Below are positions 45,774-57,264 of a stretch of 64,000 bases of DNA, piece after piece (positions within the stretch are counted from its first letter, which is position 1; each line of letters begins with the position of its first letter). The stretch is taken from contig SAXG01000005.1 of the NCBI GenBank assembly GCA_012932865.1, positions 558,001 through 622,000 on the forward strand, in the 5' to 3' direction. A program made the translations under genes and the position numbers. Source of the stretch: Amylostereum areolatum. Taxonomy: Eukaryota > Basidiomycota > Agaricomycetes > Russulales > Stereaceae. Below the pieces are notes generated by a model. The model worked only from the letters and a program-made list of their open reading frames with translations. It was not told the DNA's origin and made no database searches.

Positions 45774-48700
45774 ATGGTGGCACAAACACGTACTGGCGGC
45801 CAGTCCTCGCCACGGAAACTCAAGTTTCACGAAAAGCTTGTCGGGAAGGGCTTTTCCGCAGATACCATTCTCAAGAAACTTAAAGCCCTTCACACGGAAC
45901 TTGCGGAACTAGACCAGGAAACAGTCGACAAGAAAACCCTTGCAGTCGCGCGTCAGGAACTCAATCAGACCAGCATTATAATGCACAAAGATGCAGGGGT
46001 CAAGGCCTATGCTGCGTGCTGTATGGCTGATCTCCTCCGACTCTACGCCCCAGACGCGCCCTACACCCACACTGAACTTCGCGACATCTTCCAGTTCTTC
46101 TTCCACCAACTCTCACTTGGTCTCAGAGGCCCAGATGCACCTTACTATAACGAATATTTCCATCTCCTCGATTCCCTTTCTACCGTCAAGAGCGTGGTCC
46201 TCATCTGCGATCTCCCGAACGCCGATGAGCTTATGGGCGACGTTTTCAACAAGTTTTTTGGCCTGGTTAGGCACGACTTGGCCAAGAAGATAGAAATATT
46301 TATGGCGGATATATTGATAGCTTTGATTGAAGAGGGTCAGACGTTACCGGGGGAGGTGTTAGATGCCATACTGGCGCAGTTCATGGACAAGAAAACGGTG
46401 CGTTCCTTCCTCTGCCACATGTCTCTTTCCCCTTCTTACTGGAATATCCAATATAATTCATACCATGTCTCTTATCTTTCGCTCTCTCTCACCGGACCAC
46501 TTTAAAAGGGCATGGAAAACGCCGGGTTCCGCCTGGCTGTTCAAGTCTGTAATGCTACTGCCGACAAGCTTCAACGCCATGTGTGCCAATATTTCACCGA
46601 CATCATCGTCGAACATTCCAACGATGAGGAGCTCGACGACATCATCCGCGCGCACGATCTGATCCAGAGGATTCACCGCTCATGCCCTGCCTTATTGCAT
46701 AACGTCATTCCTCAACTTGAACAAGAGCTTCGCGTGGAGGATGTTCGTCTCCGTACTCTTGCAACTCAGGTTCTTGGGGAGATGTATGCGGACAAGGGTG
46801 GCTCCGACCTTGCGCGCAAATATCCGACCACCTGGGCCGTGTGGATCCTGCGGAAGAACGACAAGGCGACTCAGGTTCGTCTGGCCATGGTAGATACAAT
46901 GAAACACCTCATTGCCAACCTACCCGAACGAAAGGAGGAGATAGAAGGTATGCGCTGTCATTGTCCTTCTTCCATCTGCTTCTTCCGTCTGCTGAATCAA
47001 CCCGTTCAGAGGCGCTGCAAACAAAACTCATGGATCCGGACGACAAAGTCCGCGCCGCCGTCTGCAAAATCTTCTCCCAACTTGACTACGAAACCGCTCT
47101 ACATCATGTCTCCGAATCATTATTGGTCAATATGGCGGGTCGGGGTCTGGACAAGAAGGTGAATATTCGGACGTTCAGTTACTTTTCCGTGCTAACGTAG
47201 CCATAGCAAATCGTTCGCGTCGAGGCTCTCGGTAGCATTGGAAAGCTGTTTAGTCTGGCTTACTCTGAGATGTAGGTCATATAGTCCTACGAGCTAATGT
47301 CTGCTGACGAGTCTTAGCGAGAACGGTGATCCAGCTGCCATTCGACAATTTTCATGGATCCCCAAAATGGTCCTTCAACTTAGCAGCACAACACCGGAAG
47401 TTCGGTATGGCCTAGCCTATTCAACTCTCTCGATTGGCTGACTCGTATCCTAGCATGGTAGTTGAGCCGATCCTGTCCGAAAAGATCCTCCCTCTCCCCG
47501 CATTATCGACATCCAAAGGCGCGGAGGTCGATGAATCTGCGTGGACCGACCGACTACTCACGATCATGAAGTATCTGGACGAGAAGTCTATAAGTATGCT
47601 GCTGGCAGCATCTGGCATTAAATCACAGTGAGTTCTGTCATTCGCCCGACATCTCGTGCATGTTTAATACCTGCGCAGGCGTCCCACCATCTTCGAAAGA
47701 TACGTCGAATCCTGCATAGCGAATAACGTTCGTTCCCTGTTCATACCCCGGCTGGTGTTCTCTGATATCTTCCTCAGGGTGGTGTAATCGACGAAGACGA
47801 AGACGTGGTAATTCAGGGGTTGAACACGATCACGCATAGGATAGCTTGTGAGTCTATGTCAATTGCTGTGTTATTACATGCACTTAATCTAGACCTAGCG
47901 TCGTTCCCTGACCAACAGAGGACGGTTGACGACCTGCAGACTTTCGCTAAGCTCAACGAGGGTCGACTCTATAAGCTCCTCAAGACCTGCATGGATACGC
48001 AAACGGACTTGAAGACCTTGATCAAATCCTCCGTACTGTTAAACTGCTACGTTGCCTTAATGATTCGCTGACAATCATATAGAACGAGTTTCTCCGTCGC
48101 ATTGAGCAATCGTCTCCCTCAATCCTCCCGACAATGTCGGCCTTCCTTCGCAAGTCTAGTTTACACCTAATCAATCAGTCATCAGTGCCGACGCTTGTGA
48201 AGCGCCTTCAGAAAGGCGATCCAACTGGAGATGGACATGGCACCAGCCAAGCTCAGTTATCCGCCAACAATGCTCAAGTCATTTTAACTGCGACTGTCAA
48301 AACACTGTCCGGCACTGTACAAACCGCACGTCACCGAGCTCACCAAAGCGATCGCGGATGAGAAGAACCCAAGGCTAGTGGAGGTGTCTTTGCAGGCCCT
48401 AGCTGCTGTCGCTGCATGGAATGAGAAGCTCGCCCCTACAGACAAGTGAACTTGGAACCCCGGGTTATCTAAGCATCGTGGCTGACATTCATTTGGCTAG
48501 GCGAACTACTGAACGAGTCATGCGCTTTGTTCTGGAGTCCAATCCCCGGCATGCAAAATTCTCTGCTCGTCTGTTATCCAACTCCCGGAACAGCGAAGAC
48601 ATTTGTGCGAACATTGTCGATGTGTGTTCAATGTTTTCTTCCTGCGCATTCATCATACTAATGTATATTTAGACAATATCTGTGGACCTCCCTGACGTGG

Positions 48701-50710
48701 ATCCGGACAAGTTGGTGGCGCATATAGCTGTTCTTGCAGAATTCGCACGAAATGTCCCCGAAGCTTTTGAGCGCAAAAGCGAAGACATTATGACCTTCCT
48801 CGTGAAAGAGATTCTGACGAAACCGTGCCCACCCGATCCTGTACGCCATTCATCACTCGCCGTCGTCGTACCATACTGATGCACGTGCATATAGGACGCA
48901 ATGGATAGCGATAATGAGTGGGTGGAGAACGACAACATGAGCACTGATCTAAGGGCCAAACTCCTTTCTCTGAAAGTGTGCAGGAATCGATGTCTTGCCC
49001 ACGCTGCATCAGAACTAGCAGAGGATATTGCTACTCCTGTACTCAAGATGTTCACCACGCTTCTCGAGCACAGCGGTTCTTTGAAGGAAGACAGCGATGA
49101 CGAGTATGTAGCCTTGTACATGTCCCTCCGTCGATTAACTCATTGCTCGCAGTCCTAGAGTAAAGTCCCGAATGCGCACTCAAGCTGCAGTGTCGTTGCT
49201 TCATCTAGCGACCATCGAGAAATATTACAAATTTACCTCGGCAAACTTCATTCTTTTGGCCATCACTATGCAGGTATGTGCGCCAGTATCGAGTCCTTTA
49301 CCGGAGCAGTCTGACGTGTAACTCAGGACCCCTGCTATCAAGTACGCATGGAGTTCCTACGTAAGCTAATAGCACTGCTTCCAAGTCACAAACTTCCGGC
49401 ACAGTTCAATGCAATTCCCTTCCTTACGGTGCATGATCCTGAGGCGGATGTCAAGAGCATGGTGAGTAGATAACAGTACTTTCAGCTGACGACGCCCATC
49501 TCACGTTGATGCTAGGCTAAAGCTTATGTCTTGTTTGCCTTCCGGGCAGCACCTCCGCGTACGAACCACTTCCTTCAGATCTTTTGCTTGTCTAATTGCT
49601 TTCCAATAGCCATGAAGCTGACCAACTTTGAAATGGTCTTCGTGCGTTTCTTGCACCTTCTCGCACACCACCCCGACTTTGCGCCGTCGGAGGATGCTCT
49701 TCCTGATATAGCCAAGTACGTCGTGCCTTTTCCGATTCTCACTCCCAAGCTCAGAGGTCCCTAGATACATCGATTTCTATCTTGAGATGGTTGCATCGGC
49801 AGACAACATTTCACTCCTCTACAATTTGGCCGGAAGACTGAAAACAGTTCGAGACTCTGAATCCCATCAGTTCAGCGAGGTGAGACGATGCCTAGCTTCT
49901 CAGACAATGCATATTAATGTATTTGTCAGAACTTATATGTGCTGAGCGAGCTCGCCCAGCACATTATCAAGTGGCGAGCCCACTCCCACAGCTGGGCCCT
50001 TCAAAGCTATCCGAAGAAAGTTAAGCTGTACCCAGATATACTACGCCCTTTTCCCAATCCAGATGCTGTGAATCAGGTACGTCGTGCGATTAAGCTCGGC
50101 TTTATGTCACTCATCGGCTTCACCCTTCGCAGATACTGAAGCGGACATACCTCCCTGCTGAAGCCCTATCTTGGCTTAAAATGTCTAGGTCTGCGGACGC
50201 CGAGACAAAGGTATGACACTCTCCTCTTTCCACTCTCCCCTCCCTCCCTCACAAGCCGTTATTCTAGCCGAAGCTCCCACGGAAGGTCACAGGCAAGCGT
50301 AAAGCTACCGCTACCCCTAGAACCAACACACAAGCCAAGTGGGTTACGGTTTACATCGAACGAGCCTACATCGCTGATATACCAATCTAGGCGAACGAAG
50401 GGTAGACCGCGACGAAAACGTTACGATGCCGCTTCGTCCGAAGACGAAGACGATGCAGAGAATTCAGAGTCCTCAGAGGGTCTGTCTAATGCAGATGACA
50501 TCGATGACATCAACAAAGATGTTGCTGGGGAGGCTGGTTCCAACTCTAGTCCTTCCGACGAGGAGGACACGGCTCCTCACCGCCCCGGCCGAGGAGCTCG
50601 AACACGAGCAAACGTGGGCAACTTTATTGTCCTCGCTTTCCTCCGTTTCTGACGACTACTAGGCTAAGATCAAGCAACAAGTGTCAAAGAAGTCTGGCAA
50701 AAGGCGCTGA
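45774..50710 (+). CDS. PDS5: Sister-chromatid cohesion protein PDS5
   Basis: HEAT-repeat protein that binds cohesin and, with Wapl, releases it or, with Eco1, stabilises it. Starts MVAQTRTGGQSSPRKLKFHE, then FSADTILKKLKALHTELAEL, the family block DAGVKAYAACCMADLLRLYA and PDAPYTHTELRDIFQFFFHQ. More HEAT segments follow: DDIIRAHDLIQRIHRSCPAL, VRLRTLATQVLGEMYADKGG, YVESCIANN, PALYKPHVTELTKAIADEKN, RVMRFVLESNPRHAKFSARL and DPCYQVRMEFLRKLIALL. The C-terminus is charged and disordered with an AT-hook-like TKGRPRRKRYDAASSEDED. It ends KQQVSKKSGKRR (TGA 50708-50710), preceded by an intron whose acceptor is near 50662. Roughly 20 exons; some small boundaries are uncertain. Confidence 0.9.
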
Positions 50711-51144
50711 TGTCCCTTCTTTCGCTATTGCTTCTAGGTGTGATAGCCTTGCCCGTTGTACTTTATTCGTGTGTGCTGTCGATGTATATTATTAAGTTTT
50801 CTCGCTGCATGCTGCTTTGGAGCATTTCCTGTCTGGATCCCGATCATGCTATCTTTACGAACATATTTTTTCATCATCATATCGTTACTTTACTCTGAGA
50901 TTTGCGTGTTGAGCCCGTCACGGTCAAAAGAGTTCACATCGCTCCAGTGCGTGACTTGGTCCTCTCGGCAATTTCCGGTAGAGGGGCCACTTTCTAATTC
51001 TTGCTCTTTCTTGGGGTGTTGCTTCTCGGATGCCAATGCTGATTTGATCCACGGTGCTTCACATCTAAAATAAAGGTATCGAGCTACCAGTTGGCAGTTG
51101 TATGAACGATCGAGGACAATGACCACACTGACAGATTTCCCGCC
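50711..51144. other. Intergenic region between PDS5 and D-amino-acid oxidase
   Basis: 434 bp. The hydrophobic small frames here (about 50756-50890) arise from a T-rich 3' UTR and are not supported as a gene. The last ~100 bp are the probable promoter of the oxidase. Confidence 0.4.
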
Positions 51145-52718
51145 ATGTCGCTTTCGGAGGACAACTTGCCGAAGGCCAGTGAAGATAAGGCCATCATCGT
51201 GCTCGGTGCTGGTATGTACTCCCTTGGCCGTCTTGTTAGTGACAGGTCCCTAAAGGTCTTTGCATTGCGACGGCGCCATGACCTCTAGGTGTTGTGGGAC
51301 TAACTACCGCGCTGATGATCCAAGAGAAAGATGGCTATAATGTCACTATTCTGGCCGAAATGTTGCCGCTGGATGCCAAGTCACACAAGTATACGAGTCC
51401 ATGGGCTGTAAATATTCTTTACACATCATGCATTCCCTCATCGGCTTCTCGAGCCTCATATAACACGTTTATATCCAGGGCGCGCACCATGTCGCATCCA
51501 CCGGAGGAGACGTGCGACAACAGAGTAATGTCCCCCATCCTGTCGTTCATCTATGACTCACGTATGTTCTGTGCGCAGGGATGGAAAAAGAAACATTCAC
51601 CACCATGTGGCAGCTTTCTGAACCTGGAGGTGAAGCTGAAGGATGCTTTCTCCGTGCGCCCCAGACAGAGTTGTATCTTGTCCCGCAACCCAACCCGGAT
51701 CTTCTCTCGTATTACCCTGACGTGAGCCTTTGCTTCAGGATATAAGGCGCTAGTACGTCTAACGGAAAGGCCAACAGTTTCAACACCTTCCTGCCGCAGC
51801 GCTGAGTAGAGTACCAAACGTCATCTCGGCCGTATCACTAACCGCTTTGGGTATCAACACACCAGTCTATCTGCCATACCTGTTATCCCGTTTCTTGGCC
51901 TCGGGAGGCACTGTTATACGTGCCTCTGTACAGCATATTAATCAAGTGCTCGAGGGTGGGGTGGGGGGTTTTACTGGGGACCGCGCAGGCGAGAATAAAG
52001 TGGACGCGTTAGTGGTGTGCGTGGGGCTCGGCGCACGCACACTTGGTGGCGTGGAAGACAAGGCCGTGTACCCTGTGCGTGGACAAACAGTCATTCTGCG
52101 GGCACCGTGGGTACAAGCTGGCATATCATTGGTATCCGAGTCGGGTTCAAAGACCTACATCATCCCGCGGCGGGGCGGACATGTAAGTGCGTTGCTGTCT
52201 TACAGCTCAACGTTCCATTTACCGTTCCCCTTTTGTAGGTTGTTGTCGGTGGCACAAGGGTCGCAAATGATTGGTAGGTTTCCAAACGAATATCGCAAGA
52301 CGTGTCTTCATTGTGCCAGGTACCCTGCTCCTCGACCTGAGACTGCCCTCGACATCCTCCAGCGAGGTCTAGATCTTTGCCCAGACCTTGCCCCACCCGA
52401 AATTCGCGCTCAACGGGCAGCAACAATAGAAGACCTCAGACCTTTGATAGTTGAGGAGGGCTGTGGACTTCGTCCAGCTAGAGAGGGCGGCATTCGTCTG
52501 GAATCAGAGTGGGCGGACGTCCCTGGCTCGATGGGCAGCAAAATTCCTATCATACACAACTACGGGTGCGTCTCTGGATCCAATCTTTTGGTCTTGGCGT
52601 AATCGGTACGTTCACCTGCAGACACGGTGGCTACGGGTTCCAAACTTCGTGGGGATCTGCTTCGATCGCGGTGGACTTGCTGGAAAAGGCGTTGACGACA
52701 GCGCGGGCGAGTAGCTAA
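51145..52718 (+). CDS. D-amino-acid oxidase (DAAO/DASPO family)
   Basis: FAD enzyme that deaminates D-amino acids, releasing H2O2 and ammonia. Starts MSLSEDNLPKASEDKAIIVL; GAGVVGLTTALMIQE is the dinucleotide motif, interrupted by an intron near 51212-51286. Then SPWAGAHHVAS after splicing, QHLPAAALSRVPNVISAVSL, INTPVYLPYLLSRFLASGG, ALVVCVGLGARTLGG, YPVRGQTVILRAPW and SKTYIIPRRGGHVVVGGTR (spliced). Also ATIEDLRPLIVEEGCGLRPA with the substrate-binding Arg, and the C-terminal FAD site GHGGYGFQTSWGSASIAVDL formed across the last intron. The protein ends ARASS and lacks the SKL-type peroxisomal signal seen in yeast DAAO. Convergent with the MTH1-like gene, 75 bp away. Confidence 0.9.
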
Positions 52719-52793
52719 AAAGGGTACAACCTGCAAGCTTGGGGGAAGATATAACCATGTAGGTGTACAAGAACATGAAATGCTCTCCCGATC

Positions 52794-53642
52794 TCACTGA
52801 GCATTGTTTACACCGAACCACCAGCGGCGCATCGTACTGTTACCATTCGCGTCTGTTTCAAAATCCGCCCGCCCACTGAATCGTTTTTGGGAGAGGGGAT
52901 GGGGCATCCAGTATACGTCATCTGGCCACATATTGTCGAAGGGTATGGATGGTAGCACGTCTTTACCAACTTGTATTGGTAGGTCAGAGGCGCTGAACCA
53001 TTCTGGACGCATCTCGTCCGTCCTGAACCGGAATAGAATCAGAGGTCGGGGTTCAATATGCCTGAAAGAACGCTTACTCGACTATCGTCCCCGTGTAGGT
53101 ATCTGCTCGATAGAGTTCAATTTGAAAGGCCCATTCTGGTCCGTTTTTCAGGATGAAGAGAAGCGAGCCTGCATGCTCGAGTGGCGCGGTAATCCCACAT
53201 TCCTCCTGCGTAGTATGCGTTCAAATTAATGCGCCGGAGGAGAAATGGCAGAACAAACCTGCATTTCCCGCACTGCAGCTTCTTTGATTGTTTCTCCAGG
53301 CTCAACCTTACCACCGAAGCCGTTATATCTACCGAATTGGGTTAACCACGGGGCCATTCTGAACTAGCGACCATACTTACAGACCTATACCAAAACCACG
53401 CTTTTTGTAGCCGAGGAGAATCTAGGAAAATGAATTTATGTTGTGAGAGGGTACTCAGATGTTTACATAAAGGCAAGCCAACGAATAAGTACCTTGACCT
53501 GCAAGGGGTCATCGTCAACGGTCTGTACGATGAAGGCATTGGTGTACAGTTTTTTGGTTTGAAGGGGTAGCCATTGAGCCCTCTCGCCACCAGATGCTGT
53601 TTCTACGAAGTCACCTTCAAGACCTGGGGGAATGCTAGACAT
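52794..53642 (-). CDS. MTH1/NUDT1-like Nudix hydrolase (oxidised purine dNTPase)
   Basis: Nucleotide-pool sanitising enzyme that converts 8-oxo-dGTP and related oxidised purine triphosphates to monophosphates. Starts MSSIPPGLEGDFVETASGGE (ATG complement 53640-53642; an in-frame ATG 21 residues further upstream is possible). Nudix box: GFGGKVEPGETIKEAA followed by VREMQEECGI, split from the upstream GYKKRGFGIGLYN by introns. The MTH1-specific base-recognition region is present: EWFSASDLPI, then IPFDNMWPDDVYWMPHPL with the Trp and paired Asp residues, then QKRFSGRADFE. It is longer than animal MTH1, with extra residues at both ends. Confidence 0.88.
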
Positions 53643-53983
53643 ATTTGATATAAATCTAGGACTTTCAATGCGACAGAGGGCCTGGTAAGTTATAGATCTG
53701 GACAAGAGTCAAGAGGAACAACATTTGATTCTAAAGTGCGTGATTGCGTAATCCACACGAGGCCTGCCAAACGAAACCAACTAATTACTGCCGATTACAA
53801 TTAATGGCATAAACTCTTCGTCTCTACCTCGACTTCATCCATCTACATAGTTAACATCATCCTTTTCACCATCCTCCATCCTCGCTCCATTCTAGTGCGT
53901 GTTCATTCTGCTTACTTCCTTGGCATATCTTCACGCAGCTCCAAAGCGCTAGGGGCAAGAATTGACATTGACACCTGAACGCT
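53643..53983. promoter_or_regulatory. Divergent intergenic region, MTH1-like and Cdk9 genes
   Basis: 341 bp between opposed starts. Pyrimidine-rich stretch with repeated catc/tcct motifs at 53830-53895, a likely 5' UTR of the kinase gene. No specific element identified. Confidence 0.4.
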
Positions 53984-56900
53984 ATGGTCCAAGGCCTCTC
54001 TGCGTCCAACAAACGCAGCGCCTCAAAGTCCCCGGACGGGGATAGACCTCCTCCTCCAAAGCGGCCTATGACATCCTCACCAGAAGAAGGGGAACTCGAC
54101 GATAGGCCAATCTCTGTTAGCGACCCTCATGGACCACCTACGGGGCGCCCAGCAGAGAAGCCTAAGCCCAGGGTCGCTTTCCCTTTCAAGACGAAGAAGT
54201 TTGAAGAAGCCGGCTCTGCGAGTGGCTCCGCCTTATCAACAGGCGACTCGAGGGCTATGCTTAATCGTGACCGACCGCGCGAAGGAGAGCGATGGACCGG
54301 GGAACGAGAGAGGGCGCCTTACGGTCGACCGCCACACAGAAGCAGCCCCGTGGGGCGGAAGGGGTCACATATCGACAGAGACTCGGACAACCGAGGCTGG
54401 GGGAGAGACGGAGGTCAGTACGACGACAACGACGACTGTAGGCCAAACGGATACGGTGAATCGGGCAGACGCCACGATCGACCTCGTTCCCCTTCACCCA
54501 CGCGTTCTCGTACATCATATTCCATCAGGAGGGGAAGAGGCCGAACACCATCGCGCTCACCATCCCCAAGCTCGCGTGCATCTACCTCATCCCACTCTCC
54601 TGGCTCTCGAAGAGGAAAACATAGGCTTCCCCCTTCTCACTCCGCTCATCTATCTCCCTCCTCTCCCCGACGACGCCGAGGCTCCAAAAATCATGGCTAT
54701 GACGCCGAATACAACGATGATCGCCATTACTATAAAGGAGATACCGATTTGGTCAACAATTGGAACCCCCGACACGAGTCGCGCGACGCCAGACACTGGA
54801 GACCAGATTCTCCCCCCCGCCCTCCTTATAATGACCGTGACAACTCCCGAAGGGATGTCTCTAACCGAGGATACAGCCGGCGCGAGGAAAATCCCAGTCG
54901 AGAAGAGGGACACTATGACCAGCGCCGCGACTGGTACGACCGTGAAACGAGCTATCGTCGGCAGGACGGCCATCGTCCGATCTCTCCCATACCTTATGCG
55001 CTTCCTCCTCGTCCTCGTTCTTTCTCGCCAGGACAGTTACGCTCGACACCTAAATCCCCACCGCCCCAACCTTTGTCCCCCCCTCCACCTCCCCCAGATC
55101 AATCTCAGAATGAAGATGGCGAGTCAGCAACAAACCCGATTGTTACACATTTACCCTCGAGACGTCCTCCACCAGCCCCAAAGGACGCACATTCGCCAAC
55201 GCCTATATCTCTTCCACCGGTAACGGTCGCCCGCGAACGCGAACCTGGTGAATGTCCTGACCCCCCTGATACAACACATTCCCTATCAAGTAGCTTGGCT
55301 CCAAGTCCAAGCCCCTTGAAACACATCACTATTCCAAAGCCGAAAAGGGTCGGCATGCCTCGCTCCAGACAGGACGAGGCCAAAGTATACGGTCGGTACT
55401 TCGTAGGCTGTAGCCAGCAGGAGGATTATGATGCTATGACGAAATTGGGTGAGGGAACGTTCGGGTAAGTGTATCATACATGGATGTTTGGAGATTCGTC
55501 CTATTCATAATTATTCAGCGAAGTTCATAAAGCCAAACACCGCCACACGGGCAAGCTTGTGGCTTTGAAACGAATCCTTATGCACAACGAGAAAGAAGGC
55601 ATGCCAGTCACGGCTCTCCGAGAGATCAAGATTTTAAAGGCCCTGAGGCACCCAAATATCGTGGAACTTCTTGACATGTTCGTCGTCCACAGTAAGAACC
55701 CTTCCGAGTTTAATCTGTACAAATATGCTGACTGTGCGCTATGTCCAGGTAAAAAAGACCAGCCCTTGTCTGTATACATGGTCTTTCCGTACATGGATCA
55801 CGATCTTGCTGGTCTTCTCGAGAACGAACGTGTCAAGCTCATGCCAAGCCAGATCAAGCTGTATATGAAGCAGCTGCTGGAAGGGACTGAATATATGCAC
55901 CGGGTGCGCAACAGTGGTCGTGACGATCTTTTGCCCATACTCACGCGCGACCGTTTGATGCAGAATCACATCTTGCACCGTGATATGAAGGCTGCCAACT
56001 TACTCATTTCCAACGATGGCACCCTCAAGATTGCAGATTTCGGTTTAGCAAGGTCATACCATCTCACCTCGTTGAATCCCCACGAAATCCAGAGCGAGAT
56101 CTTCAAGAAGGACCGCAAGTACACCAACTGCGTGGTGACGCGATGGTACCGGCCACCGGAGCTTCTTCTAGGATCAAGGAATTATGGTGGAGAAATTGAT
56201 ATCTGGGGCATCGGGTAAAGCACGTTGCATTTGGTACAACGTCATTGATCTTAAGCCTCGTCTAGCTGCGTATTGGGAGAAATGTTCCATCGCCATCCTA
56301 TCCTTCCCGGAACATCTGACCTTGATCAGCTCGAGAAGATCTGGCAGATGTGCGGCACGCCAAATCAACCGTCTTGGCCGAATTTCGACACGCTTCCAGG
56401 ATGCGAAGGTGTACGCCGCTTTACATATTACGCCAAACGTCTCTCCGCAGTCTTTGAAACGTACGTACGATATTTGCGCCCATGGCCCACCCGATTGACC
56501 TTCCCCACAAGACTGGGTGAAGAGACCTTGGACCTCCTTGACAAGCTTCTCACCTGTAATCCGAGCGAGCGCATAACGGCCACCGAGGCATTGAGCCACG
56601 ACTACTTTTGGACAGATCCTCTCGCTGCCGATCCCAAAACGTGCGTGTGTTCTGGAGACCTCTATCTCATCTACTCAATTCATCTTCGCCTAGCCTGCCT
56701 CAGTATGAAGCATCTCACGAGTTTGACAAGCGAGGGCGTCGCCAGCACCCTCCAGTACACCCCATGCTGCCACCTCAACCGATGCAAGTGCCCCCAGCTT
56801 CCAACCCACCCCCTTTGTACTTTAGCCGCTCTGGTCCTCCCCGGGACAATTATCGACAGGGACAACCTTCGAACAATATACCGCCTCCGACGCTATCTTC

Positions 56901-57264
56901 AATGCCGGCACGAGGTGGCTTTCATGGACGCAACGGTCATGCGGGCCCACCTGGCCCTGCATATGGCAACGAGCCTGGTCCTTGGAATAACGGACCACCG
57001 GGACCCCAGCACTATGGCGTCGGAGGGTTACCGCCACCCCACTGGGCCGCCAGGCCCCCGATGCCGTATCACTCCCAGCCGTACATGCCTGCACCAGTCG
57101 ATACAAGAAATCGACCCGCCCACCTTCCGGCGCGACCACCTGTTCCAATGAGCTTCGATGGCCGCTCGGGACATGGTCACGGCCGCCATGGGGGACATGG
57201 CGACCGCGGGCACCCGCCTCCTCAAGTCGCTCAAGACGCTGGTGGTGGTCTACCATATGGCTAG
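53984..57264 (+). CDS. Cdk9/Bur1-type transcription-elongation kinase with RS-rich N-terminal extension
   Basis: P-TEFb-like cyclin-dependent kinase phosphorylating RNA polymerase II and Spt5. A ~460-residue N-terminal extension is rich in Arg, Ser, Pro, Asp and Gly (for example [20 protein letters not shown]). Kinase: [45 protein letters not shown] (PITALRE-like helix), [79 protein letters not shown] and [10 protein letters not shown]. The match to fission yeast Cdk9 is close, including [10 protein letters not shown] after the kinase. The C-terminal tail is Pro/Gly/His-rich and ends GGGLPYG. Two introns (55692-55748 and 55904-55963) have lengths divisible by three and no stop, so they would be misread as coding inserts. 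Stop near 57262. Confidence 0.88.

Noticed and set aside
54129..55223. 364-codon plus-strand frame rich in Thr, Pro and Ile
   Set aside because: Shifted frame over the RS-rich kinase extension; the other frame runs straight into the kinase domain.
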